From assembly GCA_041649015.1 (NCBI GenBank), contig JBAZNU010000004.1, forward strand, positions 62,001 to 126,000: DNA of 64,000 bases. The letters run 5' to 3'. Positions 27,490-36,465 of the stretch are shown here, piece after piece; the first letter of the stretch is position 1; every line of letters starts with the position of its first letter. The stretch comes from Ignavibacteria bacterium. GTDB lineage: Bacteria > Bacteroidota > Ignavibacteria > Tepidaquicellales > Tepidaquicellaceae. Below the pieces are notes generated by a model. The model was not told where the DNA came from. It worked only from the letters and a program-made list of their open reading frames with translations, and searched no databases. A program made the position numbers and the translations under genes.

Positions 27490-28287
27490 ATGGATATTAC
27501 GAAGAAGAAAGTATTAGTTTTTGACCTTGAAGTCGCACCGTATGATTTCGAAACACATTACGATGAGGAGACAAAAGAATACTTAACTAAATTTGCGACA
27601 AATGATGAGGAAAAGGCAAAAGCGATTGAAGGATTAGTGTTTACACCTTTTACTTCGCGGATAGTAGCAATAGGCATGCTTGATTACAACAAGAAAGAGG
27701 GTGCAGTACTGGTAAATGCCCCAAAGGAAAAAACTCTTGACTCAACTTCAAAGCTTGAAGCAGAGAGAATGCTGAGTTTCAATTCAGGTTATGTAGAAGG
27801 TACGGATGAAAATCCTTACTCTGAAAGCAAACTTGAAAAGCTTACTTATCTTTGCGGGAACGAGAAAGAAATAATTGACCTTTTCTGGAGAAAAATAAGA
27901 ACCGAAGGGTATAATCTTTTTGTAACGTTCAACGGCAGAGAGTTTGATTGTCCGTTTATTATGCTAAGAACATTTATGATGAAATCAAAACCTTCATATA
28001 ATTTAATGAGCGGAACAGATTTCAATATAAAGGGTTATCACATTGACCTTATGAAAGAGCTTACGTTCAACAAACACTCTCCAACGGGTGCGAGAAGGAA
28101 ATTCACGCTTGATTTTTACTGCAAGCAGCTCGGGATTCCGAGCCCGAAAGCAGATGGAGTGAAGGGCGACATGGTGAAAGGCTTGTATGAAAAAGAAGAA
28201 TATCAGACGATAGCAGATTACTGTTTCGGCGATGTAGTTGCTACAGGAAATCTGTTTAATCTATGGAACAAATATTTAGATTTTTAA
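27490..28287 (+). CDS. PolB-related 3'-5' exonuclease (DNA_pol_B_exo2 / RNase H fold)
   Basis: 265 aa. The three exonuclease motifs are visible: Exo I FDLEVAP (Asp12, Glu14), Exo II TFNGREFDCPFI (~153-164) and Exo III ADYCFGDVVAT (~243-253), with catalytic acids intact. It matches the stand-alone 3'-5' exonucleases related to the proofreading domain of family B polymerases, common in Bacteroidota. A DNA repair or processing role fits its place just upstream of ybaB-recR. ATG start, 2 nt after the bshB1 stop. Confidence 0.85.
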   Translation: MDITKKKVLVFDLEVAPYDFETHYDEETKEYLTKFATNDEEKAKAIEGLVFTPFTSRIVAIGMLDYNKKEGAVLVNAPKEKTLDSTSKLEAERMLSFNSGYVEGTDENPYSESKLEKLTYLCGNEKEIIDLFWRKIRTEGYNLFVTFNGREFDCPFIMLRTFMMKSKPSYNLMSGTDFNIKGYHIDLMKELTFNKHSPTGARRKFTLDFYCKQLGIPSPKADGVKGDMVKGLYEKEEYQTIADYCFGDVVATGNLFNLWNKYLDF

Positions 28288-28321
28288 AATTAAAGTAAAT
28301 TAAACACAGGAGATAAAGTAA

Positions 28322-28654
28322 ATGAAACCGAATCAAATGCAGGGAATGCTTAAACAGGTAAAGAAAATGCAGGATAGAATGGAACAGATACAAGCTGAAC
28401 TTGAAAACAAGATAATCACAGAAGAATCAGGCGGCGGTATGGTAAAAGTAACAATAAACGGCAAGAGCGTCATACAAAAAATCGAAATTGAAAAGGAAGT
28501 GCTTGAATCAGAAGATAAAGATATGCTTGAAGACCTTCTGATAGCCGCATGCAACAAGGCATTCGAGTCATCGCAGAAGCTTTCGAATGAAGAAATGTCA
28601 AAAGCAACGGCAGGGATGATTCCAAACATACCCGGACTTAACCTCGGATTTTAA
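28322..28654 (+). CDS. ybaB: YbaB/EbfC nucleoid-associated protein
   Basis: 110 aa, the family's usual length. A helical N-terminus (MQGMLKQVKKMQDRMEQIQAEL) and the EESGGGMVKVTINGKSVIQKIEIEKE beta core are typical. It binds DNA as a dimer and is almost always next to recR. A good Shine-Dalgarno (AGGAG) precedes the ATG. The recR start follows after 1 nt, so translation is coupled. Confidence 0.95.
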   Translation: MKPNQMQGMLKQVKKMQDRMEQIQAELENKIITEESGGGMVKVTINGKSVIQKIEIEKEVLESEDKDMLEDLLIAACNKAFESSQKLSNEEMSKATAGMIPNIPGLNLGF

Positions 28655-28655
28655 A

Positions 28656-29267
28656 ATGCTGAATATATCCGACACTCTTGAAACTCTAGTAACCGAGCTG
28701 ACTAAACTACCATCAATAGGACGCAAAACTGCACAGAGGCTTGCGATGTTTCTGGTAAAACAGCCGCGTGAAGAAGTTACAAAACTTGCAGAGTCTTTAA
28801 TCGAAATCAAGAATAAGTTGAAATTCTGTTCTGTCTGCTGTAATATTACAGAGGATGTAGTATGCAAGATATGCACATCAGAGAAAAGGTTAAAGACCGC
28901 TATATGCGTAGTGGAAGAACCTCAAGATGTCTATGCGATTGAAAAGACGAATGAGTACAAAGGTCTCTATCATGTTCTACATGGAAGAATATCGCCGTTA
29001 GACGGAATAGGTCCGAATGATATCAGAATAAAAGAACTGCTTTACAGACTGGAAGACGATTCATCAAACAAAATTTCCGAAATCATACTCGCGTTGAATC
29101 CCACCGTAGAAGGGGAGACGACGATACTTTATCTCAGCAAGATAATAAGACCTCTTGGTATGAAGATAAGCCGTATAGCAAGGGGGATTCCAATAGGTTC
29201 GGACATAGAGTTGACGGACCAGGTAACGCTTGCAAAAGCAATAGAAGGAAGGGTTACGATATCTTGA
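28656..29267 (+). CDS. recR: Recombination mediator RecR
   Basis: 203 aa. Helix-hairpin-helix at the N-terminus (LTKLPSIGRKTAQRLA), Cys4 zinc finger (Cys58, 61, 70, 73), Toprim domain (ICVVEEPQDVYAIEKT, and the LALNPTVEGETT acidic block), and a C-terminal Walker-like tail (ITRVARGIPIGSDIELTD-type). It works with RecO/RecF in loading RecA at gaps. It is part of the canonical ybaB-recR pair; its stop overlaps the methyltransferase TTG by 3 nt. Confidence 0.97.
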   Translation: MLNISDTLETLVTELTKLPSIGRKTAQRLAMFLVKQPREEVTKLAESLIEIKNKLKFCSVCCNITEDVVCKICTSEKRLKTAICVVEEPQDVYAIEKTNEYKGLYHVLHGRISPLDGIGPNDIRIKELLYRLEDDSSNKISEIILALNPTVEGETTILYLSKIIRPLGMKISRIARGIPIGSDIELTDQVTLAKAIEGRVTIS

Positions 29268-30016
29268 ACACCGCATCAAAGGAAAAGAGCTGGTATGAAA
29301 AGTGGTTTTCAAATAAGTATTATCTTGAAATATACAAACACAGAGATGAAAAAGAAGCTAGGGATATAATAAATCTTTTTCAAAGAAGTGTTCATCTGCC
29401 TTCCGAGGCAAAGGTACTGGATGTCTGTTGCGGAGCAGGAAGACACTCGATAGAGCTCGCAAGAAGAGGGTATGACGTAACAGGGTTTGACCTATCGGAA
29501 TACCTTATATCTCAGGCGAGAGAAGGTTTAACTGCAGCTGACGAGAAAGGTCTAAAGGTTGAGTTTCTTATCAGAGATATGAAAGACTTTTCTTTTGATA
29601 AAGAATTTGATGCGGCAATAAACATATTTACAAGCTTTGGATACTTTGAGACCGATGAAGACAACTTTAAAGTTTTCGACAATGTGGGAAAGTCGTTGAA
29701 GAGCGGCGGTCACTTTGTATTTGATTTTATAAATGCTGATAATCTCCGAAAAACTCTTGTTGCAAGTTCGGAGGATGAGTTCGACGGTGAGAAAGTTTTA
29801 CAGAAAAGATACATTGAGAACAATTTTGTCTATAAGGATATCTACATAGGAAGCGAAAAATATACAGAAAGATTGAAACTTTACACAAAAGAGAAACTTA
29901 AAAAAGCTTTAATGAATGCAGGTTTTGAACCTTTAAGAATATTTGGAGATTATTATGGAAACGGTTTTGAAAATGAAGAATCTAAGAGAATAATATTTAT
30001 TAGTAAGGTTAAATGA
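29264..30016 (+). CDS. Class I SAM-dependent methyltransferase
   Basis: 250 aa. Motif I VLDVCCGAGRHSIELARRG (~48-66) and the following acidic residue in VTGFDLS, motif with FDAAINIFTSFGYFE (~127-141), and a post-motif LKSGGHFVFDFIN. This is the usual Rossmann-type layout with SAM site intact. Substrate is not predictable; similar proteins are annotated as methyltransferase-domain-25/11 enzymes. TTG start overlapping the recR stop shows coupling. The stop overlaps the next lipoprotein start by 4 nt. Confidence 0.88.
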   Translation: MNTASKEKSWYEKWFSNKYYLEIYKHRDEKEARDIINLFQRSVHLPSEAKVLDVCCGAGRHSIELARRGYDVTGFDLSEYLISQAREGLTAADEKGLKVEFLIRDMKDFSFDKEFDAAINIFTSFGYFETDEDNFKVFDNVGKSLKSGGHFVFDFINADNLRKTLVASSEDEFDGEKVLQKRYIENNFVYKDIYIGSEKYTERLKLYTKEKLKKALMNAGFEPLRIFGDYYGNGFENEESKRIIFISKVK

Positions 30017-30591
30017 AGATATTTTCAATAATAATATTATTGTATGCTGCAGCTTCAATTTATTCATGCGGATTGCGTGATGCGGAAACTCCCGTAACAT
30101 CAAGGACTACTTTCATACCACCAACATCTCCCGACCTTGTAATGGTAAATCTTCAGTACTCGGTAATAGAGAAGGATATAAACAATTACATGCAGTGTTT
30201 TGTTGATACAAATTACAGTCCGAGGCGTTACACTTACTCGCCCGATGTAGGTTCTCAGATACAGTATCCGATATTTCAGTTCTGGAAGATTGCTAATGAG
30301 AAAACATATTACACAAGTTTAATGAGTCTTACAGACGTAAATTCTACATCCAACCTATTCTTTTCAAACACAACACTCAATTCTTTTGCAGACACAGCGT
30401 TTTTTGATGCAGACTATCTGTTGAGGGTTGACCATCAGAAAACAAACGTAGCAAAGAATTTAAAAGGTAAGATAAGGCTGATTCTTTCTGCCGATTCGAG
30501 AAATCTATGGTCGATACACAGATGGATTGATATAAAAAGCGATAATGCTGATACTACATGGAGTGTGTTAAGGGCAAACTTCAGTAATTGA
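30013..30591 (+). CDS. Lipoprotein, possible NTF2-like fold
   Basis: 192 aa. Signal and lipobox (SIYSC, Cys ~19), then TTFIPPTSPDLVMVNLQYSVIEKDINNYMQCF. That pattern (an N-terminal helix pair 'one residue per event', and a C-terminal RLILSADSRNLWSIHRWIDI) suggests a SnoaL/NTF2-like domain. It resembles the lipoprotein at 31058-31561 in layout: short lipobox, NTF2-like length, closing basic W-containing strand. Last gene of the bshB1-recR-methyltransferase cluster. Function unknown. Confidence 0.7.
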   Translation: MKIFSIIILLYAAASIYSCGLRDAETPVTSRTTFIPPTSPDLVMVNLQYSVIEKDINNYMQCFVDTNYSPRRYTYSPDVGSQIQYPIFQFWKIANEKTYYTSLMSLTDVNSTSNLFFSNTTLNSFADTAFFDADYLLRVDHQKTNVAKNLKGKIRLILSADSRNLWSIHRWIDIKSDNADTTWSVLRANFSN

Positions 30592-30630
30592 TTAGAACAA
30601 TAGGATGATTTTTAAATAGAATACAAATTT

Positions 30631-30770
30631 ACACTGATTTAACGGATGACACTGATAGTGCTGAAGACATGGACATATATTATTCCAGATTATGAGCAAA
30701 AGATATGCACACAGATTTTTTAGAAAGAATATGATTTTCACTGATTTTAAAATCAGGATGACTGGAGTTT
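30631..30770. repeat. Degenerate CACTGATTT-type intergenic repeats with 16-bp palindrome
   Basis: ACACTGATTTAACGGATG followed by ACACTGATAG (30631-30657), then TTTCACTGATTTT later, which opens a perfect palindrome CTGATTTTAAAATCAG (30741-30756) followed by GATGACTGG. These recurrent CACTGAT/GGATGAC words look like decayed copies of a dispersed element. No gene is supported across 30592-30832. Confidence 0.5.
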
Positions 30771-30832
30771 TAAAATACCGACATTTTGATTGAATATATT
30801 TGTATTTAATTGTAAATTTTAGAAAAAGCAAA

Positions 30833-31045
30833 ATGACATATTTATTTAAAAAAGCGATTAAGAAAACGATTGTATTGCTTGATGTCGAACAGGATAATAT
30901 AACACAAGTTATTTTAGATGATATTGAGGACAAAAGGAAGTTGAATTTGCAGTTTAAAAATTCTCAGGATAATCTTTCAGTATTGGCAGATATGGCAATA
31001 AAAGATTATAAAGCTGGAAAAACAAATGAACTAAATGTTTTTTAA
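30833..31045 (+). CDS. Small helical protein, antitoxin-like
   Basis: 70 aa from the ATG at 30833 (a TTG 33 nt upstream is possible). MTYLFKKAIKKTIVLLDVEQ is followed by an acidic helix and a C-terminal VLADMAIKDYKAGKTNEL. Endings of this AIxDYxAGKT type are common in small RelB/Phd-like antitoxins, but no toxin gene sits beside it. It could be an orphan antitoxin or simply a hypothetical helical protein. Codon use is like the neighbours. Confidence 0.5.
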   Translation: MTYLFKKAIKKTIVLLDVEQDNITQVILDDIEDKRKLNLQFKNSQDNLSVLADMAIKDYKAGKTNELNVF

Positions 31046-31057
31046 TAATTTTCTTCA

Positions 31058-31561
31058 ATGCGCAAATATCTTATAATACCTTTGATTGTCATGTTTACGG
31101 TGATTGCATCGTGTGACAACATATTTGCTCCGAAGCTTGATGATTCGGGTTCGTCAAGTATTATATCCGACCAGATGACTATTGACGGAGTATACACGAA
31201 CTTCAAATATGCTTATACATTCAAGGATACATCAGTTTATTCAGGATTACTGACAGACGATTTTATTTTTACATACAGAGATTATGAAACAGGTTTTGAC
31301 GTATCCTGGGATAAGCCAACAGAGATGAGGACTACAAGCAGGTTGTTCCAGAATTCACAAAAGACTGATATCATCTGGAACAACATAACAACTTTTATAG
31401 GGGATAGTCTTAACGTTAATGTTAAAAGGGGTTTTAATCTTACAGTAACTTTCAATCCAAGCAATGTAGTCAGACTTTTCGGATTTGCGGACATGAATTT
31501 TACTAGGCCCGATGCGAGTTCGCCATGGAAGATAAAGAAGTGGCGGGATGAAAGTTTTTAA
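31058..31561 (+). CDS. Lipoprotein, possible NTF2-like fold (second copy type)
   Basis: 167 aa. Lipobox VIASC (Cys ~19). Mature part: Ser/Asp-rich linker, then QMTIDGVYTNFKYAYTFKDTSVYSGLLTDDFIFTYRD, a helix-then-strand pattern typical of SnoaL/NTF2-like domains describing small ligand pockets, and a C-terminal WKIKKWRDE strand. Its layout mirrors the 30013-30591 lipoprotein. Followed 47 bp later by the propeller gene on the same strand. Confidence 0.7.
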   Translation: MRKYLIIPLIVMFTVIASCDNIFAPKLDDSGSSSIISDQMTIDGVYTNFKYAYTFKDTSVYSGLLTDDFIFTYRDYETGFDVSWDKPTEMRTTSRLFQNSQKTDIIWNNITTFIGDSLNVNVKRGFNLTVTFNPSNVVRLFGFADMNFTRPDASSPWKIKKWRDESF

Positions 31562-31608
31562 AACAGCTAAGAAATTAAAAGACCAATATTACTAAATACA
31601 AATTTCAA

Positions 31609-33882
31609 ATGAAGATAGTAAAACTTGCAATAATATTTTTGCTTATATCCGGTTTAGGTTATACACAGAAAGTAAGAAGAATTGATTTTGAGGCAGGGGG
31701 GTTTGTACTCGCCCAAATTCCGACTAAAGACGGGTTGACTGTGTATGCAAGAACAGATATTGGAGGTATGTACAAGAAAAAGGGAAACGAAGAATGGAAG
31801 TTTATAAGTGAATTTGCAGTAACGCCTGCGGGATTAATGGTGCAAAGCATAGATATTAATCCCTATAACCAAAGTGAAATAGCGGCTGCATGCGGGATGG
31901 ACTATCTTCCTGACGACAGAAGCCGTGGTGTCTGGATAAGCAAGGATGAGGGTGAAACATGGAAACAGGTTTTAGGTCCTGCGACAGGTGATTTGAACGT
32001 GAATTTCGGCGGCAATGTGTTTAATGTAAAGATTGGAGGACCGTGTTTGAGATATCATCCGACAATTCGAGGCAGAATGTTTGCGGGAACGCTTGCAGAC
32101 CCTAACACCGGTAAGCCGTATATTTACATGAGCAATTCGAACGGCGATGCATATTCATGGAACCTGATAAACAATAATAGCGGAATAATCGGAAATGTTA
32201 CTTGCATACAAGTTCATCCGGAATTTCCTGATGAGGTTTGGGTCGGCACTGACAAAGGATTATGGAGAACGCTTGACAACGGGATTACGTGGTCTTACCA
32301 GCTTTTTTCAGACCATATTAACAATGTTTATCAGATGCTGATGAAGAAAGACAGGAACGGCAAACTTATGGTTATTGTCACAACTGGGAAGATGTTCAGA
32401 ATAGAAAATGACCTGAACAACATTACGGATATCGGAGCTAATTTTGGAGAATACTCAGGTTATGAAAGTGAGTTTATAGGATTAAACTTTGTGAATTTTG
32501 ATGAAAATATAATCGAAGCGAGCCAGATGGGAAATCCATCAAGGGTAACGACAGATGACGGCAACACATGGAAATTACGGAATGAATATATTCTTGAAAA
32601 AGATTATAATCCGAAACACACACTTTCAACTCAGGATAAAATTTATTCCTCAAACATAATTTCATTTCAGAATCCCGTTAATAATAATGTCTGGTATGTT
32701 AGCGGAGGTTCAGGTCCGTTTATTACTACTAATAACGGCAGGACATGGCGATTTAACGGAACGGGTATTAGTATGACAGTTGTATATGATGTTTCATTCT
32801 CGCCGAACGGTGATATTTACATTCCTATTTCGGACTGGGGTATGGGTAAAACAAGCGATGCGGAACTTCCTGATATAAAAGACTATTCTCGAAAGTACAC
32901 GTTAAGTCCTCCTCCGCCTGAGAATAACGGTGATTCTTATTTGCCGAATGTATGCCGTGTATTAGTATCACCTTTAAACTCTGACAGAATTTATTTAATC
33001 GGCGGGAGTGTTTTTACTTATTATCCTGTGATTGCAAAATCTGAAAACAGAGGCGAGCCGAATACTTACCAGATAATGACTCCCGAGGGTTTGCTTGCAT
33101 ATCCGAATTTTGGTCCGGGTTTTGATGCAATAATTTCAGACGGTGAAATAACTACTGATGGAACGAACGACCACCTTATATTAATCATTGGCGGCGGTCA
33201 GAATAAGAAAAGAATTTACGATGAAAACTCTCCCGAGGTTTACTGGTATGGTGTTTACTACAGTTCGAACGGAGGAGTTAGTTTTGAGAAGTCAGAATTT
33301 GTAGATAATTCATACACGATTTACAAGAACTCAGTTATGGGCGGATTGTTCAGCCCTGTGGATTATTTAGAAGTTGACCCTGTCGATAAATCGAGGGTTT
33401 ACCTTTATCTTGAAGGCGGGAATGAAAACGGCGTTAAAGCCGGAGGGTTATTCATCAGTAGTGATTACGGAAAGACATTTTCATTTAAAAACTACATAGT
33501 TGAAGAGCCTGATTTTGATTACAGAAACAAAGGTGCTATAGATATTGACCCTATGGGCACTGGAACTCTATGGGCGGCGATCGAAAACTACGGATTGTTT
33601 AAATCGACCGACAGAGGAGAGAACTTTACAAAGCTGAATGGTTTTGAATCAGTGACTACGGTTGACAGCAAAGGAAATCAGGTTGTGCTTTTTGGAAGAA
33701 AGCTTGAAGATTCGTACAATAAAATATATTTATCTCAAGACGGCGGCAATACGTTTGAGCAAGTGTACCTCAGCGGTTATGGGGTTATACCAACTGTAAG
33801 GAAGCTTGATTTAAGGGAGAACAAGGAAAATGAACTCTGGATATCAACCGGCGGTCAGGGAGTTTTTATCTATAATTTTTAG
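31609..33882 (+). CDS. Exported Asp-box beta-propeller protein (GH74/sialidase/VPS10-like)
   Basis: 757 aa. Signal peptide to ~20 (ISGLGYTQ). At least eight Asp-box-like SxDxGxTW motifs are visible: SKDEGETWKQ, TLDNGITWSY, TDDGNTWKL, TTNNGRTWRF, SSNGGVSFEK, SSDYGKTFSF, STDRGENFTK, SQDGGNTFEQ. Together they make one or two seven-bladed propellers as in GH74 xyloglucanases and sortilin-like proteins. There is no sorting domain at the C-terminus (ends GVFIYNF), so it may stay periplasmic or use another route. Catalytic acids cannot be assigned, so hydrolase activity is not certain. Confidence 0.8.
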   Translation: MKIVKLAIIFLLISGLGYTQKVRRIDFEAGGFVLAQIPTKDGLTVYARTDIGGMYKKKGNEEWKFISEFAVTPAGLMVQSIDINPYNQSEIAAACGMDYLPDDRSRGVWISKDEGETWKQVLGPATGDLNVNFGGNVFNVKIGGPCLRYHPTIRGRMFAGTLADPNTGKPYIYMSNSNGDAYSWNLINNNSGIIGNVTCIQVHPEFPDEVWVGTDKGLWRTLDNGITWSYQLFSDHINNVYQMLMKKDRNGKLMVIVTTGKMFRIENDLNNITDIGANFGEYSGYESEFIGLNFVNFDENIIEASQMGNPSRVTTDDGNTWKLRNEYILEKDYNPKHTLSTQDKIYSSNIISFQNPVNNNVWYVSGGSGPFITTNNGRTWRFNGTGISMTVVYDVSFSPNGDIYIPISDWGMGKTSDAELPDIKDYSRKYTLSPPPPENNGDSYLPNVCRVLVSPLNSDRIYLIGGSVFTYYPVIAKSENRGEPNTYQIMTPEGLLAYPNFGPGFDAIISDGEITTDGTNDHLILIIGGGQNKKRIYDENSPEVYWYGVYYSSNGGVSFEKSEFVDNSYTIYKNSVMGGLFSPVDYLEVDPVDKSRVYLYLEGGNENGVKAGGLFISSDYGKTFSFKNYIVEEPDFDYRNKGAIDIDPMGTGTLWAAIENYGLFKSTDRGENFTKLNGFESVTTVDSKGNQVVLFGRKLEDSYNKIYLSQDGGNTFEQVYLSGYGVIPTVRKLDLRENKENELWISTGGQGVFIYNF

Positions 33883-33885
33883 TGT

Positions 33886-33926
33886 TGTAAAAAGCCCTTC
33901 CATTTAACAAGAAGGGCTTTGTACAA
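33886..33926. terminator. Bidirectional terminator between convergent genes
   Basis: AAAGCCCTTC (33891-33900) pairs with GAAGGGCTTT (33911-33920); flanking GTTGTA/TACAAC extend the stem. It separates the plus-strand propeller gene from the minus-strand barrel gene. Confidence 0.85.
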
Positions 33927-33930
33927 CTTA

Positions 33931-34386
33931 CTAATTGAAATAATATCTGATGCCGACGGCAGCGTTCATGCTGAAATCCGAAGACGGAGTCAAATCGAGC
34001 AAAGGAACAACTTCCACAAAAACATCAATCGGAACGGTTGATGGTTCATAAACAATTCCAAAAGGTACTCTGATTCCAAAACGTGAATCGTTCTCACCTT
34101 TGTTGGTATTGTTAGTTTTAATTCTGCCCCCGACACCTAAGTAAAACGGAACTTCCCGGCTTAGTCGTGCAACATTTTGAAGATAGTCTGCATGAATATG
34201 TAAGGAGCCGTATTTTGCGAACGACCATCCAAGCGCACCATCAATCGCATTATCTCCTGAGATTTTATATTTCATCGAAAGCCCGGTGGGTTCACCCACC
34301 ATGATTCCCAGTCCGAATTTCCCCTGTGCGTATGATGCTGAAGCGGTTAAGAGCACTGTAAACACCAATATTGATATTAACTTCAT
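33931..34386 (-). CDS. Small outer-membrane beta-barrel protein (DUF3996-like)
   Basis: 151 aa. Signal peptide to ~20 (SASYAQ). The mature part has GKFGLGIMVGEPTGLSMKY, GALGWSFAKYGSLHIHADYL, PFYLGVGGRI and a terminal AAVGIRYYFN strand, in the manner of small 8-strand barrels of the DUF3996/BAPKO_0422 type. The closing Phe-Asn end fits a barrel signal. Role unknown. Convergent with the propeller gene through a bidirectional terminator. Confidence 0.75.
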   Translation of the reverse strand: MKLISILVFTVLLTASASYAQGKFGLGIMVGEPTGLSMKYKISGDNAIDGALGWSFAKYGSLHIHADYLQNVARLSREVPFYLGVGGRIKTNNTNKGENDSRFGIRVPFGIVYEPSTVPIDVFVEVVPLLDLTPSSDFSMNAAVGIRYYFN

Positions 34387-34441
34387 AATTAATTTTTTAT
34401 TTATTATAATTAAACTTTATAGTAAAAATTATCTGTAATTC

Positions 34442-35485
34442 TTAATAACTCAAATCCGAGATGTAATAGCGCTCGTACTTATTCAGTTTTTTAATCACAT
34501 AATCCACGAGGTCTGAAATTTTCTCGTCAGTAAGCTCGCCTTTGGATTTTGACTTAAATTCGTTTGTAAGGTTTTCCTTTGTTGTTAATGTGATAAGGTC
34601 TTCTTCATTCCATTTTGTGTTTATATTTCCCGGATTGGAGTAGTTGTAGAAATCATTGTACAGCTCAACGAAGAGCCCTTTCTCATCCCTGTCTATTGTG
34701 TATGTCTTGTATATAATCCTGACGGGGAATTTATCAATTTCTTCAAAATTATAAATCATGCTTTTCTTACTGTCAATCCATGAAGTTAGGTCTTTTGATT
34801 TTACGACACGTTTAAGAATGAATTCTTTCATCTTTGCAATGTTATCATTATCATTCCTGACGCAGCCATGTGAAAGATGTCTCTTTTCGGCAGTAAGAAG
34901 GTGGTTCTTGTTTGTGCCGTGAAAGTATCTTAATGAATTCTCATCGTAATGAACGACGAAAAGTCCCAGCGGATTGCCCGGTCCCGGTGGTGTTGCAGGG
35001 AGATGTTCTTTTCCTTTTGCAGGGTCTTTGTAAGTCGGGTAGTTCCGGATTCTGTATGCCTGAAATCTGCCTGTATAAGTTTTGTCAGATGCAGTTCCGA
35101 CGACATTATTCCAGGTATCAACGTATGAAGTATCGTTACCATCAATAAGAAATATATGCGAGCGGTATTCGGGAATGTTAAGCTCCCAGAGAATCTTCAT
35201 CGTATCGCGAAGATACTTTTCAGGAACAAAGTAATTAACTCTGAAATAAACTCCGCCTCCTGCCTCTACGGGTTTTTCAACCTGTTCAATACTTCTTTTA
35301 TCCGTTATCTTGCTTACGATGTCATCCGTAATCAAAGAAAAATGCTCGGTCAGAAAGTCTGATAAAGATTTATCCGCAGCATCAATACTTTCAGCTTCAA
35401 TGTTTAATGTGTCTATGGATTGTGCACTCAATAACGAGGCTGAAACAAAGAATAAAGAAATCAGAAAAAGGCTTAGTTTTTTCAT
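34442..35485 (-). CDS. L,D-transpeptidase (YkuD family)
   Basis: 347 aa, signal peptide to ~21. C-terminal YkuD domain with the catalytic set His189 (HGTNK), His206 and Cys208 in SHGCVRN, so it should be an active periplasmic L,D-transpeptidase. Such enzymes make 3-3 peptidoglycan cross-links or attach lipoproteins. The N-terminal ~100 residues resemble the substrate-recognition region of catalytic-domain-C-terminal members. Its own promoter region (~130 bp) lies towards the PNP-like gene. Confidence 0.9.
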   Translation of the reverse strand: MKKLSLFLISLFFVSASLLSAQSIDTLNIEAESIDAADKSLSDFLTEHFSLITDDIVSKITDKRSIEQVEKPVEAGGGVYFRVNYFVPEKYLRDTMKILWELNIPEYRSHIFLIDGNDTSYVDTWNNVVGTASDKTYTGRFQAYRIRNYPTYKDPAKGKEHLPATPPGPGNPLGLFVVHYDENSLRYFHGTNKNHLLTAEKRHLSHGCVRNDNDNIAKMKEFILKRVVKSKDLTSWIDSKKSMIYNFEEIDKFPVRIIYKTYTIDRDEKGLFVELYNDFYNYSNPGNINTKWNEEDLITLTTKENLTNEFKSKSKGELTDEKISDLVDYVIKKLNKYERYYISDLSY

Positions 35486-35565
35486 TTAAATAATAAATTA
35501 TAAAATGTTTAATCTTAAATATATAAAACAAAATTTTTGCGATATTGTTTCATAAAAATCCAATA

Positions 35566-35588
35566 ACTGTGAAGAAAATTTTCACAGT
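35566..35588 (-). terminator. Hairpin, weak terminator of the PNP-yggS operon
   Basis: ACTGTGAA (35566-35573) pairs with TTCACAGT (35581-35588), 8 bp with a 7-nt loop. It lies 30 nt beyond the minus-strand stop at 35618. The T-run is poor, so termination is only plausible. Confidence 0.4.
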
Positions 35589-35617
35589 CGAAAAAGTTTT
35601 TTAAGGAAATTGTGTGT

Positions 35618-36460
35618 TTACAGAGTCTTTATTATTTTAACGAGTATCTTGTTAAGTTCAGTGTGAGCATATCTTCTGTTATTCTGTTCTTCCTTTCTCT
35701 TTTCATCAACAGTACGTTTGTCTTCGAGCATTCTGTCTGCTATTAGGTCTCTGGTAATAAGACCAATCGCAGCAAATTTAATACCTGAATGCACTGATGT
35801 AATATTTTCAGGAGCGAGAGCATATCCAAGAATGTCAGAGCCGATATCCCTGTAGAATCTGGTCTCAGCTTCTGTTTCGGTCTGGGGACCGATAATACTC
35901 AGATAAACAGATTCATTAATTTTAACTTTATTTTCCTGGAAAATCTTGTAAATTCTTTCAAACAACTTGGTGTCATAAGCATTACTCATGTCAGGGAACC
36001 GGATTCCAAGCTCTTCGTCATTTTCTCCAATAAGAGGATTATCGCCCATCAGGTTTATATGGTCATAAATCAAAGCAAGCTCTCCGCACTCAAATCGCGG
36101 ATTAAGATTTCCGACCTCATCGATAGAAAGAATCTTTTCGATACCAAGGAAACTCATAATGTATATTATATGACCGATATCCCTCATCGAATAACCTTCG
36201 TAGAAAAAGAATCTACCCTTAAAGATGAGAATATCGCGTGACCCTGCTTTAGCAAACAAGAGCTTTCCATTATTCTCCCTGTCAACATTTTCGAATTTCG
36301 GAGGTATAGCTTTGTATTCAAGTTTTTTTAGAACATTAATACCGTATGGAAGAGTATAATTATCATCGATAATTAAAGCAGATTTTGGCTTAAGTTTTGC
36401 GGGAATATTCTGCTTAATGTACTTTACGGATTCGAGAATTCTTTTTCTTTGTTCTGTCAT
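35618..36460 (-). CDS. Degenerate paralogue of purine nucleoside phosphorylase
   Basis: 280 aa with the PNP fold plainly visible (KGRFFFYEGYSMRDIGH, GELALIYDHINLMGDNPL, RFPDMSNAYD, GPQTETEAE), yet the active site is largely lost. The phosphate loop GSGLG is absent (DDNYTLPYG). The His of GRFH is Phe85. NAAGG is DEVGN (114-118). The methionine/ribose block GMSTVPE reads GYALAPE. The purine-binding Asn/Asp of SIITD is Arg237. It lies directly after the normal PNP gene (5 nt gap), so it may be a pseudoenzyme partner or a repurposed nucleoside binder. The C-terminus is extended and basic. Confidence 0.8.
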   Translation of the reverse strand: MTEQRKRILESVKYIKQNIPAKLKPKSALIIDDNYTLPYGINVLKKLEYKAIPPKFENVDRENNGKLLFAKAGSRDILIFKGRFFFYEGYSMRDIGHIIYIMSFLGIEKILSIDEVGNLNPRFECGELALIYDHINLMGDNPLIGENDEELGIRFPDMSNAYDTKLFERIYKIFQENKVKINESVYLSIIGPQTETEAETRFYRDIGSDILGYALAPENITSVHSGIKFAAIGLITRDLIADRMLEDKRTVDEKRKEEQNNRRYAHTELNKILVKIIKTL

Positions 36461-36465
36461 ATTTC

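Noticed and set aside
30592..30933. 113-codon minus ORF over the CACTGAT repeats
   Set aside because: Encoded by degenerate repeats and overlapping the small plus-strand CDS at 30833; Ile/Leu/Cys-rich noise.
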